Assembly (NCBI GenBank): GCA_028284945.1
Contig: JANQQJ010000024.1
Location: forward strand, 1-64,000
Direction: 5' to 3'
Length of the DNA stretch: 64,000 nt
Source: Alphaproteobacteria bacterium
GTDB lineage: Bacteria; Pseudomonadota; Alphaproteobacteria; SMXS01
The position numbers and the translations under genes are program-made. Shown here piece by piece: positions 8,513 through 16,242 of the stretch. Below the pieces are notes generated by a model. The model made no database searches and had not been told where the DNA came from. It saw only the letters and a program-made list of their open reading frames with translations. Every line of letters starts with the position of its first letter. Position 1 is the first letter of the stretch.

Positions 8513-10030
8513 TCACCGGGAGCGTTGTTCACCGCAGTCCGTGACCTGAACCAGAATTCGGTTCTCATTGTTTTGCTCATTCGATTCCGGCTCTTGGTCC
8601 GAATGATCCACAAAGACACGCACGGTGTGATCGCCATTTGGCAGATATATGGTGCCAGAGACGTTTCTCGACTGGCCCGCACCGAGTTCGTTGATCGTGC
8701 CCGTATGCAGCGTGCTGTCCGTGAACAACCGGCTCTGGAACGCGTTCGCTGCATCGCCCGAACCGATGTTTTTGACCGGATACACCATGCGGAAGCCACA
8801 GGCACTCCCTCGTTTGTCTGTGCTGCTCTGACCACTGACGGCCAGCGTGCTGCCCCAGTTCCCGGTCTGATTGCCGATGGTAATCGTCTCACCGGGCGTC
8901 AGGTCGCTCTTTTTGCCTGAGGGCACGGGGCTGGCTTTCAGCGGTGGGATGGGCGGTTTGGGATCGCTGGGCGCGAGCTTTAGTTCACTGCTCGCCGCGG
9001 CGGTACAATTCACGTTGATCTGCAACGCGTTCGACATTTTTTGGCCGGGCCCCTTGGTTCGAAGCGTCCAGGTCCGGTCATAGTCTTCCTCGATCGTCAG
9101 TTCGCGCTTGATTTTCCGGGTCTGGGCTTTGGTGAAGTCCATCTTGATGGCCGGCATTACAGCATTGCCGACGCTCCATTGATATTCCGTCGACCCCGCC
9201 TGGTTGGCGGTCACTTCACCGAACAGGGTGATTTTTTTCGGACAGCTGCCGGTGTAACTGGTCTGGCTTGCGCTAAGTGCCACGTCTGTGATCATGAACG
9301 CATTGCCCATCTGATTAGGCATATTGTCTTTGCCGATCCCCTCGGAATAGGGCTTGGCGTTACATTGCGCCCGGATCGTTGGTGCACCGTCATAGACAAA
9401 AAACCAGCTTTCGTTGGTGATGGAAGGCTTGCTGCATGTGGTCCAGGCCTGCAGCCGAAAATTCTCGGCCAGCCAGCCTGACTTTGGCAGATTGACGGCG
9501 CGCGCCTCGCTCATCGCCTTGCCGACGGAAATGTTTTGTTGATTGGCGACCTTCTGCGCTTCTGCGTTACAGACATTTATAGCGGCTTGCTTGACCTGCG
9601 CAGGCACCGGACCGCTGAGGGACCGGCCCGTGACATAGATTTCCTTTTCACCGCTGTCGACACCCCATGGCACAATCGTGTCCTGCATCAGACCAAATGT
9701 CTGATTTTGGACTTTCTTCGAATAGACGTCAGCGAAGCTTATCCCTTCCCCTAGGACAGCCTCCAGATAGTGCACATCCCAGAGGGATTTACAGGTGACC
9801 CCGGCACTGTACATCACAGTCATGTTGGTGTTGGTGACGGTGTCATATGCGTTGCCGTTCGCAAAAACCTGCAACATCGGCACTTTGCCCATTTGATCGA
9901 CAGAGACCTTGTCTACACGGGTGACCATCCCGGGGCCTGGATCATTGGTTTCCGCCAGTGTGATCGCAGGGGCGATCGAAGTGGCGGCTAGAGCCATAAC
10001 GGCAAGAAATGACTTTTGACGAATATTCAT
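8513..10030 (-). CDS. Secreted protein with C-terminal CARDB domain
   Basis: A 505-residue exported protein with a signal peptide of about 26 residues (ending ITLAE). The middle is beta-rich with several Cys and no recognised domain. The last 100 residues match a CARDB-type immunoglobulin-like fold (YPVKNIGSGDA, DGDHTVRV-like NGDHTVRVFVDHSDQEPESNEQNN), found in cell-surface and adhesion proteins. ATG 10030 is preceded by GGGAGG. It is transcribed alone. The role is unknown; a surface or periplasmic binding function is inference. Confidence 0.75.
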   Translation of the reverse strand: MNIRQKSFLAVMALAATSIAPAITLAETNDPGPGMVTRVDKVSVDQMGKVPMLQVFANGNAYDTVTNTNMTVMYSAGVTCKSLWDVHYLEAVLGEGISFADVYSKKVQNQTFGLMQDTIVPWGVDSGEKEIYVTGRSLSGPVPAQVKQAAINVCNAEAQKVANQQNISVGKAMSEARAVNLPKSGWLAENFRLQAWTTCSKPSITNESWFFVYDGAPTIRAQCNAKPYSEGIGKDNMPNQMGNAFMITDVALSASQTSYTGSCPKKITLFGEVTANQAGSTEYQWSVGNAVMPAIKMDFTKAQTRKIKRELTIEEDYDRTWTLRTKGPGQKMSNALQINVNCTAAASSELKLAPSDPKPPIPPLKASPVPSGKKSDLTPGETITIGNQTGNWGSTLAVSGQSSTDKRGSACGFRMVYPVKNIGSGDAANAFQSRLFTDSTLHTGTINELGAGQSRNVSGTIYLPNGDHTVRVFVDHSDQEPESNEQNNENRILVQVTDCGEQRSR

Positions 10031-10352
10031 AATACCCTCCCCAAGTGACTAATCCTGTCGGCTCACATCTGTCAGTCAGCCTAACCCTGACCTACTCTCC
10101 ACCACGCAGCCATCCTTTTTCTACACATGACGCCCCCGATGGGAAGCTGGTTGTACCCGTCCGGATCATAGCTTGATCCCTCATCCAGACGATCACAATC
10201 CCATTGCTAATTGTACCACGTCACCGAAGAAATGCGTGGATAACCGGCCAGCGGAAAATTCACCTGGGCAATAGATGTATACGGCAACACAGCCTGGTTG
10301 GGGATCACATGGCAATAATCGAACTGGGCCTTAAATCCGACTGATACGCGAT
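10031..10352. other. 322-base gap without a recognisable gene
   Basis: Between two minus-strand genes. It must hold the promoter of the CARDB gene. A stop-to-stop minus-strand reading of about 50 codons just after the PQQ dehydrogenase (ending PRISSVTWYN) looks protein-like but has no usable start or ribosome site, so it may be a gene remnant or chance. No terminator or RNA was recognised. Confidence 0.4.
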
Positions 10353-11876
10353 CTAATCAGGCACAAGGCGCCAGAGAGAGCCATCCTCATTGTGTTCCAG
10401 AACGATATAGACATAGCCGTCACCGCCCATCTCCACATCTCGAATGCGCCCGAAATCTGTGATGAGTTTTTCCTGCTCGACGAGCTGGTTGTCTTCAAGT
10501 CTCAGGCGATACAGGGTACTTGCCTTGAGACTTCCAACAAGGAAGTCGTTTCGCCAACGGGGAAACTGGCCACCATCGTGAAAGGTGAAATTTGACACCG
10601 CCGGGGCCGGTGTAAAGTCGACAACGGGCAAAACCGTGTCTTCAATCGGGAAGTCTAGCCCCAGGTCTTCGCCAATCGAAACTTTCTGTCCGTTGTAATC
10701 AAGTCCGTTAGTGTAAAGCGGCCATCCATAATTTTGACCAGCCAGAATATTGTTGATTTCATCGCCGCCGCGCGGGCCCATTTCCGTGTTCCACAGGGCT
10801 CCGGTATACGGGTGAGCATCCAACCCTTGACCTGTGCGGTGGCCATAACTCCAGACCGTATGAATTGTAGAGGCGTCCGGGCGGTCATCAGGAGCCACCC
10901 AAAACGGATTATTTTCAGGGACGCTCCCATCGTCGCGGACGCGGTGAATTTTTCCAAAAGGCGTATCTAGCTGGTGAAGCTTGTCGTAGGTGTTTTTCCC
11001 GCCGATGGAAATGAACAGGTATCCCCGTCCATCAAACGCCAGCCGCCCTGCCGCGACGCCGTCGGGCACAGGCGTGTAGTGGTCTTTATGGACCGACCAG
11101 ATAACTTCCTGGTCCACCCAGTTTCCATTTTTGATACGCCCTCGAACAACCCGAACCATTGTCGCAGGCACCACCCAACCACATGATAATAAGCAGCGAT
11201 CAGTATGCGAAAGATATATCCAGCCGTTGTCTTCATATTGGGGGTGTAGCTCCACATCGAGCACAATACCGAGATTGACCCATGTACCTTGCACGCTGAA
11301 CAGGGTTCCCCATACTTGCGGCGTCCCCTTGATCAACGCACCTTGCTTGCCTTCAGTGTCAACGATCGACAGGCCCCTGGTTTTCTCCGCGATCAGAATC
11401 TCGCCGTTTGGCATATAGGCCAGGGAATAGGGCCTGCTTTCCAGGGTGGTGATGCGTTCCAGCCGGAAATCATGGTGCATCGACGGGATGCGTTGATCGC
11501 TCGCCGGATCATTGGTGTAGGATTCTGCCGTGGTCGGAAACTTTTGGCGACGTTCGCTGATGAATAAGGCCAACGCCTTAATCAGTTCGGGCGATAGCTT
11601 TTGATCCCAGGCCGTCATGGTTGTATCGGGCAGGCCCTTGGCAATAACTGCCACCATCTGCTCGACCGTATCGCCGTGTTTGAGTTTTGTATCGACGAGG
11701 GCCGGCCCCAAATTTGTGCCGGCCAACGCCTCGCCATGGCAACGGGCACAATGTTTGTTCCAGGCCACGAACGAAGGTTCTCTGCTATCTCTGGTGCTCA
11801 AATACCAATAGCCAAACGCTGCGGCCAAAGCGCCGGTGGCAATCAGACCAATTACAATTTTGAGCCAGAGCTTCAC
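10353..11876 (-). CDS. PQQ-dependent aldose (sugar) dehydrogenase fused to cytochrome c
   Basis: A 507-residue protein with an N-terminal membrane anchor or signal (about 5-26), a c-type haem domain (CARCH, Cys43/Cys46/His47; a Met ligand probably in the TTMTAW segment), and from about residue 125 a six-bladed soluble-aldose-dehydrogenase domain (PNGEILIAEKTRG, DVELHPQYEDNGWIYLSH, WNTEMGPRGGDEINNI, GQNYGWP). It would oxidise aldoses or other alcohols in the periplasm with PQQ and pass electrons directly to its own haem. No pqq synthesis genes are in the window. The start is the ATG before the anchor. Confidence 0.92.
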   Translation of the reverse strand: MKLWLKIVIGLIATGALAAAFGYWYLSTRDSREPSFVAWNKHCARCHGEALAGTNLGPALVDTKLKHGDTVEQMVAVIAKGLPDTTMTAWDQKLSPELIKALALFISERRQKFPTTAESYTNDPASDQRIPSMHHDFRLERITTLESRPYSLAYMPNGEILIAEKTRGLSIVDTEGKQGALIKGTPQVWGTLFSVQGTWVNLGIVLDVELHPQYEDNGWIYLSHTDRCLLSCGWVVPATMVRVVRGRIKNGNWVDQEVIWSVHKDHYTPVPDGVAAGRLAFDGRGYLFISIGGKNTYDKLHQLDTPFGKIHRVRDDGSVPENNPFWVAPDDRPDASTIHTVWSYGHRTGQGLDAHPYTGALWNTEMGPRGGDEINNILAGQNYGWPLYTNGLDYNGQKVSIGEDLGLDFPIEDTVLPVVDFTPAPAVSNFTFHDGGQFPRWRNDFLVGSLKASTLYRLRLEDNQLVEQEKLITDFGRIRDVEMGGDGYVYIVLEHNEDGSLWRLVPD

Positions 11877-11990
11877 TGTCCAGTCCGGTCAACTTTTATG
11901 TCCCGACGTTCTGAGTCCAGGAAAGACATTTTAGAAATGCCAGTTCTCACACTCATCTGCCGGGGCGCTATCCCCGTTCAATTCAAACAT

Positions 11991-12017
11991 AAAAAAGCCC
12001 CCTCGGTTGAGGGGGCT
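11991..12017 (-). terminator. Rho-independent terminator after the 12.0-12.5 kb NTF2-like gene
   Basis: A perfect 9-bp stem (AGCCCCCTC 11996-12004 / GAGGGGGCT 12009-12017) with loop GGTT. On the minus strand it is followed by six T, and on the plus strand by TTTT, so it may work both ways. It lies 23 bases after the stop of the NTF2-like gene. Confidence 0.9.
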
Positions 12018-12039
12018 TTTCTAACTTAGCCGCGGGTCC

Positions 12040-12474
12040 TTATGCGGGTGGCTGATCCTTTTGAATCCGTGTGCCGCGCGAGACCAAATGATGACGAATG
12101 ATCTTCCACTCCCCATCGATTTTTTTCATGTCATTTTCATAGGTCGCCCATAGGGTGAGCGTGGTGTCAGGTGCGTCCGCCATATAGTGGTGTGCCTGCA
12201 CATCGGTCCGGCAGTGCGCCACGCCATCATCGTCAAAATCGACAAGTTGCGGCCCCATCATGTGCTGTGTGGGCCCGAACGCCTCCAGCGCCTCCTTCAC
12301 ATAGGCGGTCCATTCGTCACCGCCGGTATAGGTTTCCTCGCCAAAACCTGTGACGACCACATCATCGGAAAAGCAGCGGCGGTAGAGTTCAAGGTCCCGG
12401 TTATCAACGCCCTTGGCATATTTGGCCATAACGTCCATGCAGCCCATGCGGTCTGCGACATATTGATCAGACAT
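12040..12474 (-). CDS. NTF2/SnoaL-like protein
   Basis: A 144-residue protein of the cone-shaped NTF2-like fold: MDVMAKYAKGVDNRDLELYRRCFSDD near the N-terminus and a C-terminal DGEWKIIRHHLVSRG strand pair. Members include ketosteroid isomerases, dehydratases and dioxygenase beta subunits, but most are uncharacterised. ATG 12474 is chosen because AGGGGA lies 7 bases before it. It is monocistronic, with its own terminator. Similar proteins occur four more times in the window. Confidence 0.85.
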   Translation of the reverse strand: MSDQYVADRMGCMDVMAKYAKGVDNRDLELYRRCFSDDVVVTGFGEETYTGGDEWTAYVKEALEAFGPTQHMMGPQLVDFDDDGVAHCRTDVQAHHYMADAPDTTLTLWATYENDMKKIDGEWKIIRHHLVSRGTRIQKDQPPA

Positions 12475-12636
12475 ATGTTCCCCTGTTTGTAAAACGTCCC
12501 CTGGAACCATCAGTATTGCCCATGGGGTTGGCTCTCACAACGCCCTTTTGACCGATGCAATGGCCTTGTCCGGCATCAAATCATGGCCTATAAGCTGACA
12601 GAACTCCGGGAACGATGAAGTGCGAGGCTTTTCATC

Positions 12637-12729
12637 GTGTTCCAAGGTGCATCCAGATATTGGCTAGTGGTTGCAGGCTCAATGGCGGGCGTTAGTGTCG
12701 GCTTTTGGCTTGCCTCGTCAATCATTTAG
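12637..12729 (+). CDS. Possible 30-residue membrane peptide
   Basis: A GTG-started reading frame (GTG 12637, GAGG 9 bases upstream) ends at TAG 12729. It encodes a mostly hydrophobic peptide with one potential membrane helix (WLVVAGSMAGVSVGFWLASS). It lies in the otherwise empty 12475-12845 gap. There is no homologue I know, and short frames of this kind arise by chance. Listed as a candidate only. Confidence 0.2.
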   Translation: MFQGASRYWLVVAGSMAGVSVGFWLASSII

Positions 12730-12781
12730 CCTGCTCCAATTCTTCTCTCCATGGTCGTTTGGTCGGCCCTGGCATATAGAA

Positions 12782-12813
12782 AAGAGGCGTCCGCTCACCG
12801 GCGGACGCCTCTT
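12782..12813 (-). terminator. Terminator after the acidic lipoprotein gene
   Basis: A perfect 13-bp stem (AAGAGGCGTCCGC 12782-12794 / GCGGACGCCTCTT 12801-12813) with a 6-base loop. In the minus direction it runs into TTTTC. It lies 33 bases after the stop of the acidic lipoprotein gene. Confidence 0.88.
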
Positions 12814-12845
12814 AATCCGTGATTTAGCTTTAAAGCCTTAAAGAC

Positions 12846-13220
12846 TTACGGGTTCATGCTATCGGCTGCGTCATCAGCAGCGTCACCCATATCATCAGCT
12901 GCGTCTGACATACCGTCGACGGCGTCAGACATGTCGTCTGCGGCGTCTTCAGCGGAATCCATCATATCGTTGGCTGCATCCTGCATGTCGTCAGCAGCGT
13001 CCTGCATGGAGTCAATCGCGTCATCCATGGTGGAGTCAGCTTCATCCATCGCATCTTCAGCGTCCTCTTTGACCTCTTCCATGGTCTCAGGCGCCATGGC
13101 GTCCTCAGCCGCCGGGGCATCCGGCTCTGCGGGCGCGGGCGCGTCGCCCCCCTGATCACAGGCCGCGAGGAAAAACAGCATTGCTGTCGCTGGTACGGCG
13201 GTTTTTAACAACCCTCTCAT
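12846..13220 (-). CDS. Small acidic repeat lipoprotein
   Basis: A 124-residue lipoprotein with a FLAAC lipobox (Cys21), an Ala/Pro linker, then about 80 residues built almost only of Asp, Ala, Met, Glu and Ser in repeating DAADDM / DAxDxM units. Spacing is near-heptad or tetrapeptide, so a long acidic helix or coiled coil on the outer membrane is likely. Net charge is strongly negative. ATG 13220 is preceded by GGGAG. No family was recognised. A metal-binding, spacer or Lpp-like role is possible. It has a dedicated strong terminator. Confidence 0.8.
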   Translation of the reverse strand: MRGLLKTAVPATAMLFFLAACDQGGDAPAPAEPDAPAAEDAMAPETMEEVKEDAEDAMDEADSTMDDAIDSMQDAADDMQDAANDMMDSAEDAADDMSDAVDGMSDAADDMGDAADDAADSMNP

Positions 13221-13332
13221 ATTGGATAACTCCCTTTATTTCGTTGCGATACCGACGGTCGGGACTGTCGCATATCTGCAAGATCGATACAAATACAACT
13301 ATCGGCTGGAAATCAGGGGATTTTGGCCCGGT

Positions 13333-14490
13333 CTAAGGCGTACCCAACCAGTCAAGAATAGCCTGACGATCGCCGTCCAGATCTGGGACTGGCCCTCTTG
13401 TAGATGGATCACCGAACGCCGATAGTTTGATGGGGTTTCCTGCGACTTCGAGCGTGCCCATGTCCGGGTCATCCATAGTGACGACCATGTTCCGCGCCCG
13501 AAGCTGCGGATCGTTCAATGCCTCTTCGACATTGTTGATGGGGCCACAGGGCACGCCGGCGGCTTCCAAAAGGCTCAGCCAGTCTGCCGTGGATTTACCG
13601 GCAAAGGTGGCTTCCAGTTCCAGCGACAGCGCGTCAACGTTCTGCGTGCGCAGGTCATTGGTGGTGAACCGCTCATCGTTTAGGAGTTCCGGCCGCTCCA
13701 GGACTTCTGTGAGTTTGGCGAACAGGCTGTCATTGCCGGCTGCAATAACCAGATAACCATCGGCGGTGCGATAGGCGGCAAAGGGCGTGATCGACGGATG
13801 CCGGGCGCCAATCGGCCCTGGCGGTGTACCGGTCGCCGCATAGCGCACAATAGCATTTTCTAGGATCGCCAGCTGGCTATCGAGCATTGAGACGTCAATG
13901 AACATCCCTGAATTGGTCTGGGTCCGGTGATAGAGCGCCGCGTTAACGCCGATTGCCGTGAACAGGCCGGCGGTGATGTCGCCGATTGAGCTGCCAACCC
14001 GAGTGGGCGGCGCGCCCGGCTGCCCGGTAACACTCATAATCCCACCCATGGCCTGGACGACCATGTCATAAGCGGCGCGATTGCGGTATGGGCCGGTTTG
14101 GCCGAAACCTGACGCCGCGGCATAGATCAGTTTTGGCCAGCGCTGATGGATACTATCCCAGTCATAACCCAGCTTCTCCATGACACCCGGCCGGTAGTTT
14201 TCGACCAGGACATCGGCGCGTGCCAATAGCGCGTCGAAAATCTCCCGGCCCTCAGCGGCCTTCAGGTCCAGGGCGATGCTTTCCTTATCCCGGTTCAACG
14301 AGCTGAAATAGGCCGACTTGCCGCCGATGAACGGGCCGATATGGCGCGCATCATCGCCTTTTTCCGGCACCTCGACCTTGATCACCCGCGCCCCAAGATC
14401 GGACAGCACCATGGTGCAGTAGGGTCCGGCAAGGACCCGTGTCAGATCGATAACGACAAGGCCGGATAACGGCCCCTCGCGGTTTGCCAT
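13333..14490 (-). CDS. CaiB/BaiF family (class III) CoA-transferase
   Basis: A 385-residue enzyme moving CoA between carboxylic acids. The N-terminal block LVVIDLTRVLAGPYCTMVLSDLGARVIKVE is typical, LNRDKESIALDLK follows, and SSIGDITAG gives the catalytic Asp at about 171. It is translated 6 bases after the PaaG-like hydratase gene, so the pair probably activates and then processes an acyl-CoA. The acid substrate is unknown. Confidence 0.93.
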   Translation of the reverse strand: MANREGPLSGLVVIDLTRVLAGPYCTMVLSDLGARVIKVEVPEKGDDARHIGPFIGGKSAYFSSLNRDKESIALDLKAAEGREIFDALLARADVLVENYRPGVMEKLGYDWDSIHQRWPKLIYAAASGFGQTGPYRNRAAYDMVVQAMGGIMSVTGQPGAPPTRVGSSIGDITAGLFTAIGVNAALYHRTQTNSGMFIDVSMLDSQLAILENAIVRYAATGTPPGPIGARHPSITPFAAYRTADGYLVIAAGNDSLFAKLTEVLERPELLNDERFTTNDLRTQNVDALSLELEATFAGKSTADWLSLLEAAGVPCGPINNVEEALNDPQLRARNMVVTMDDPDMGTLEVAGNPIKLSAFGDPSTRGPVPDLDGDRQAILDWLGTP

Positions 14491-14496
14491 GGCGCC

Positions 14497-15291
14497 TTAC
14501 TGACCTTTGAATTCAGCCGGGCGCTTGTCGAAGAAGGCTTTTACCCCTTCGGCGAAGTCATCGGTCTGACCGGCGATTTTCTGGCTCTGACGCTCAAGGT
14601 CCAGCTGTTCGTCATAGGTATTGAGCGGACTTTCCCAATAGAGTTTGCGGATCAGCTTCAGCGCGACCGTCGGACCATTGGCCAATTCCGTTGCCAGCGC
14701 ATTGGCCTCACCCATCAAGGCGTCATCGTCACAGACACGGTTGACGATACCCCAGTCCATGGCTTTTTCAGCCGGCAGTTTTTCAGCCAGGATCGAGAGT
14801 TCTTTGGCACGCGCCATGCCAACAAGGCGTGGCAGCAGATAAGTCGACCCGCCATCCGGCACCAGGCCAATGCGGCGGAAGGCCTGCAGGAAGTAACTCG
14901 ACCGCGCCGCCAGGATCATGTCGCCCATCATGGCAAAGCTCATGCCGACGCCGGCAGCCACACCATTGACGGCGGTGATGAATGGCATTTCGAGATCGCG
15001 AAAGCGCTTCAGCAACGGATGATAGTACCGCTCCAACACATCGCCTGCATCGCGGTCGCCGTCATCCATGTTGCTGATGCCGCCACCGAGATTGGCGCCG
15101 GCGCAGAAGCCACGGCCTTCGCCCGTCAGGATCAGGCAGCGGGCGCCATTGGCTTTGTCCTCGACTTGATCCAGCGCCGAACCGATCGCCTCAAGCATCG
15201 GAATGGACACCGCATTCAAGGCATCAGGGTCGTTCAGGGTCAGCGTTGCAACCGCTCCATCGATAGCCAGTTTGGCTTTATCTTCGCTCAT
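14497..15291 (-). CDS. Enoyl-CoA hydratase/isomerase, PaaG-like
   Basis: A 264-residue crotonase-fold enzyme. It has GRGFCAGANLGG (first oxyanion-hole strand) and FITAVNGVAAGVGMSFAMMGD (second). The PDGGSTYLLPRLVGMARAKEL segment, with Asp rather than the hydratase Glu, resembles PaaG-type isomerases that act on ring or double-bond positions. ATG 15291 has GGAGAG upstream; a longer frame exists but lacks this. First gene of a two-gene transcript with the CoA-transferase. It diverges from another crotonase gene 115 bases away. Confidence 0.88.
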   Translation of the reverse strand: MSEDKAKLAIDGAVATLTLNDPDALNAVSIPMLEAIGSALDQVEDKANGARCLILTGEGRGFCAGANLGGGISNMDDGDRDAGDVLERYYHPLLKRFRDLEMPFITAVNGVAAGVGMSFAMMGDMILAARSSYFLQAFRRIGLVPDGGSTYLLPRLVGMARAKELSILAEKLPAEKAMDWGIVNRVCDDDALMGEANALATELANGPTVALKLIRKLYWESPLNTYDEQLDLERQSQKIAGQTDDFAEGVKAFFDKRPAEFKGQ

Positions 15292-15406
15292 TTGCTTTCT
15301 CTCCAGCAGCGCTATAGGCTGCGCAAAGCATGGGCATTTAGCCCGTCGCCGCAAGCGAAAATCGCGGCATATCGGGCCATTCACTAACGCACGCGCCGGG
15401 GGAAAT

Positions 15407-16186
15407 ATGGCGGACTACGAATTCGTTAAGACCGAGACTGACGGTAACCTTTTCATCATTACGATCAATCGTCCCGACGTGATGAATGCCTGCCACCCGC
15501 CGACCAATGACGAATTGGAAAACGCGTTCGATAGCTTCGCCGAAAATGACGACCTTTGGGTCGCAATCATTACCGGCGCGGGAGACCGCGCCTTCTCTGC
15601 CGGGAACGACCTGAAGTATCAGGCCGAGGGCGGCAAGATGTGGCGCCCGAAGAAAGGGTTCGGCGGCATCACATCGCGTTTTGATCTGAACAAGCCGGTG
15701 ATTGCCGCCGTCAATGGCGTGGCCATGGGCGGCGGGTTCGAAATCGCCCTGGCGTGCGACATTATCCTGGCGTCTGACAACGCCATTTTTGCCTTGCCGG
15801 AACCACGGGTCGGGCTGCTGGCCGCCGCGGGGGGCGTTCACCGTCTGCCCCGGTCGATACCATTGAAGCAGGCCATGGGCATGATGTTGACGGGCCGGCG
15901 TGTTCCCGCTGCTGAGGGCATGGCACTGGGTTTTGTCAACGAAGTCGTCCCGCAGGCAGAATTGATGGACGCGGCACGGCGTTGGGCTGCACAAATCTTG
16001 GAATGCTCCCCACTGTCCGTTCGCGCCACCAAGGACGCGGCTTATGCCGGCTTTAACGAAGACAGTCTGCAGGCCGCCATTGAAACCGTATATCCCGGCA
16101 TGGCGGCAATGCGGGACAGTGAAGACTTTATTGAAGGGCCGAAGGCATTTGCCGAGAAGCGGCCACCTAATTGGAAAGGCCGGTAA
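15407..16186 (+). CDS. Enoyl-CoA hydratase family protein, CaiD-like
   Basis: A 259-residue crotonase-fold protein with AFSAGNDLKYQ and KPVIAAVNGVAMGGGFEIALACD oxyanion-hole motifs and ALPEPRVGLLAAAGGVHRLPR. The Glu of PEPRVGL is kept, but the usual second acidic residue (VPDSGG or VPGAGG region) is replaced by AAAGG, so hydration chemistry may be altered. It resembles carnitinyl-CoA dehydratases. ATG 15407 follows GGGGGA. It is followed by the RND exporter gene 56 bases on. Confidence 0.88.
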   Translation: MADYEFVKTETDGNLFIITINRPDVMNACHPPTNDELENAFDSFAENDDLWVAIITGAGDRAFSAGNDLKYQAEGGKMWRPKKGFGGITSRFDLNKPVIAAVNGVAMGGGFEIALACDIILASDNAIFALPEPRVGLLAAAGGVHRLPRSIPLKQAMGMMLTGRRVPAAEGMALGFVNEVVPQAELMDAARRWAAQILECSPLSVRATKDAAYAGFNEDSLQAAIETVYPGMAAMRDSEDFIEGPKAFAEKRPPNWKGR

Positions 16187-16242
16187 AGACGACTTACGGT
16201 CTCCATTAGGGGCCGTTCTTTTCTGGCGTCGTGGGCTGACGC

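Noticed and set aside
10214-10352. Minus-strand stop-to-stop frame after the PQQ dehydrogenase, ending PRISSVTWYN
   Set aside because: It looks protein-like but has no credible start codon or ribosome site; it may be a remnant or chance.
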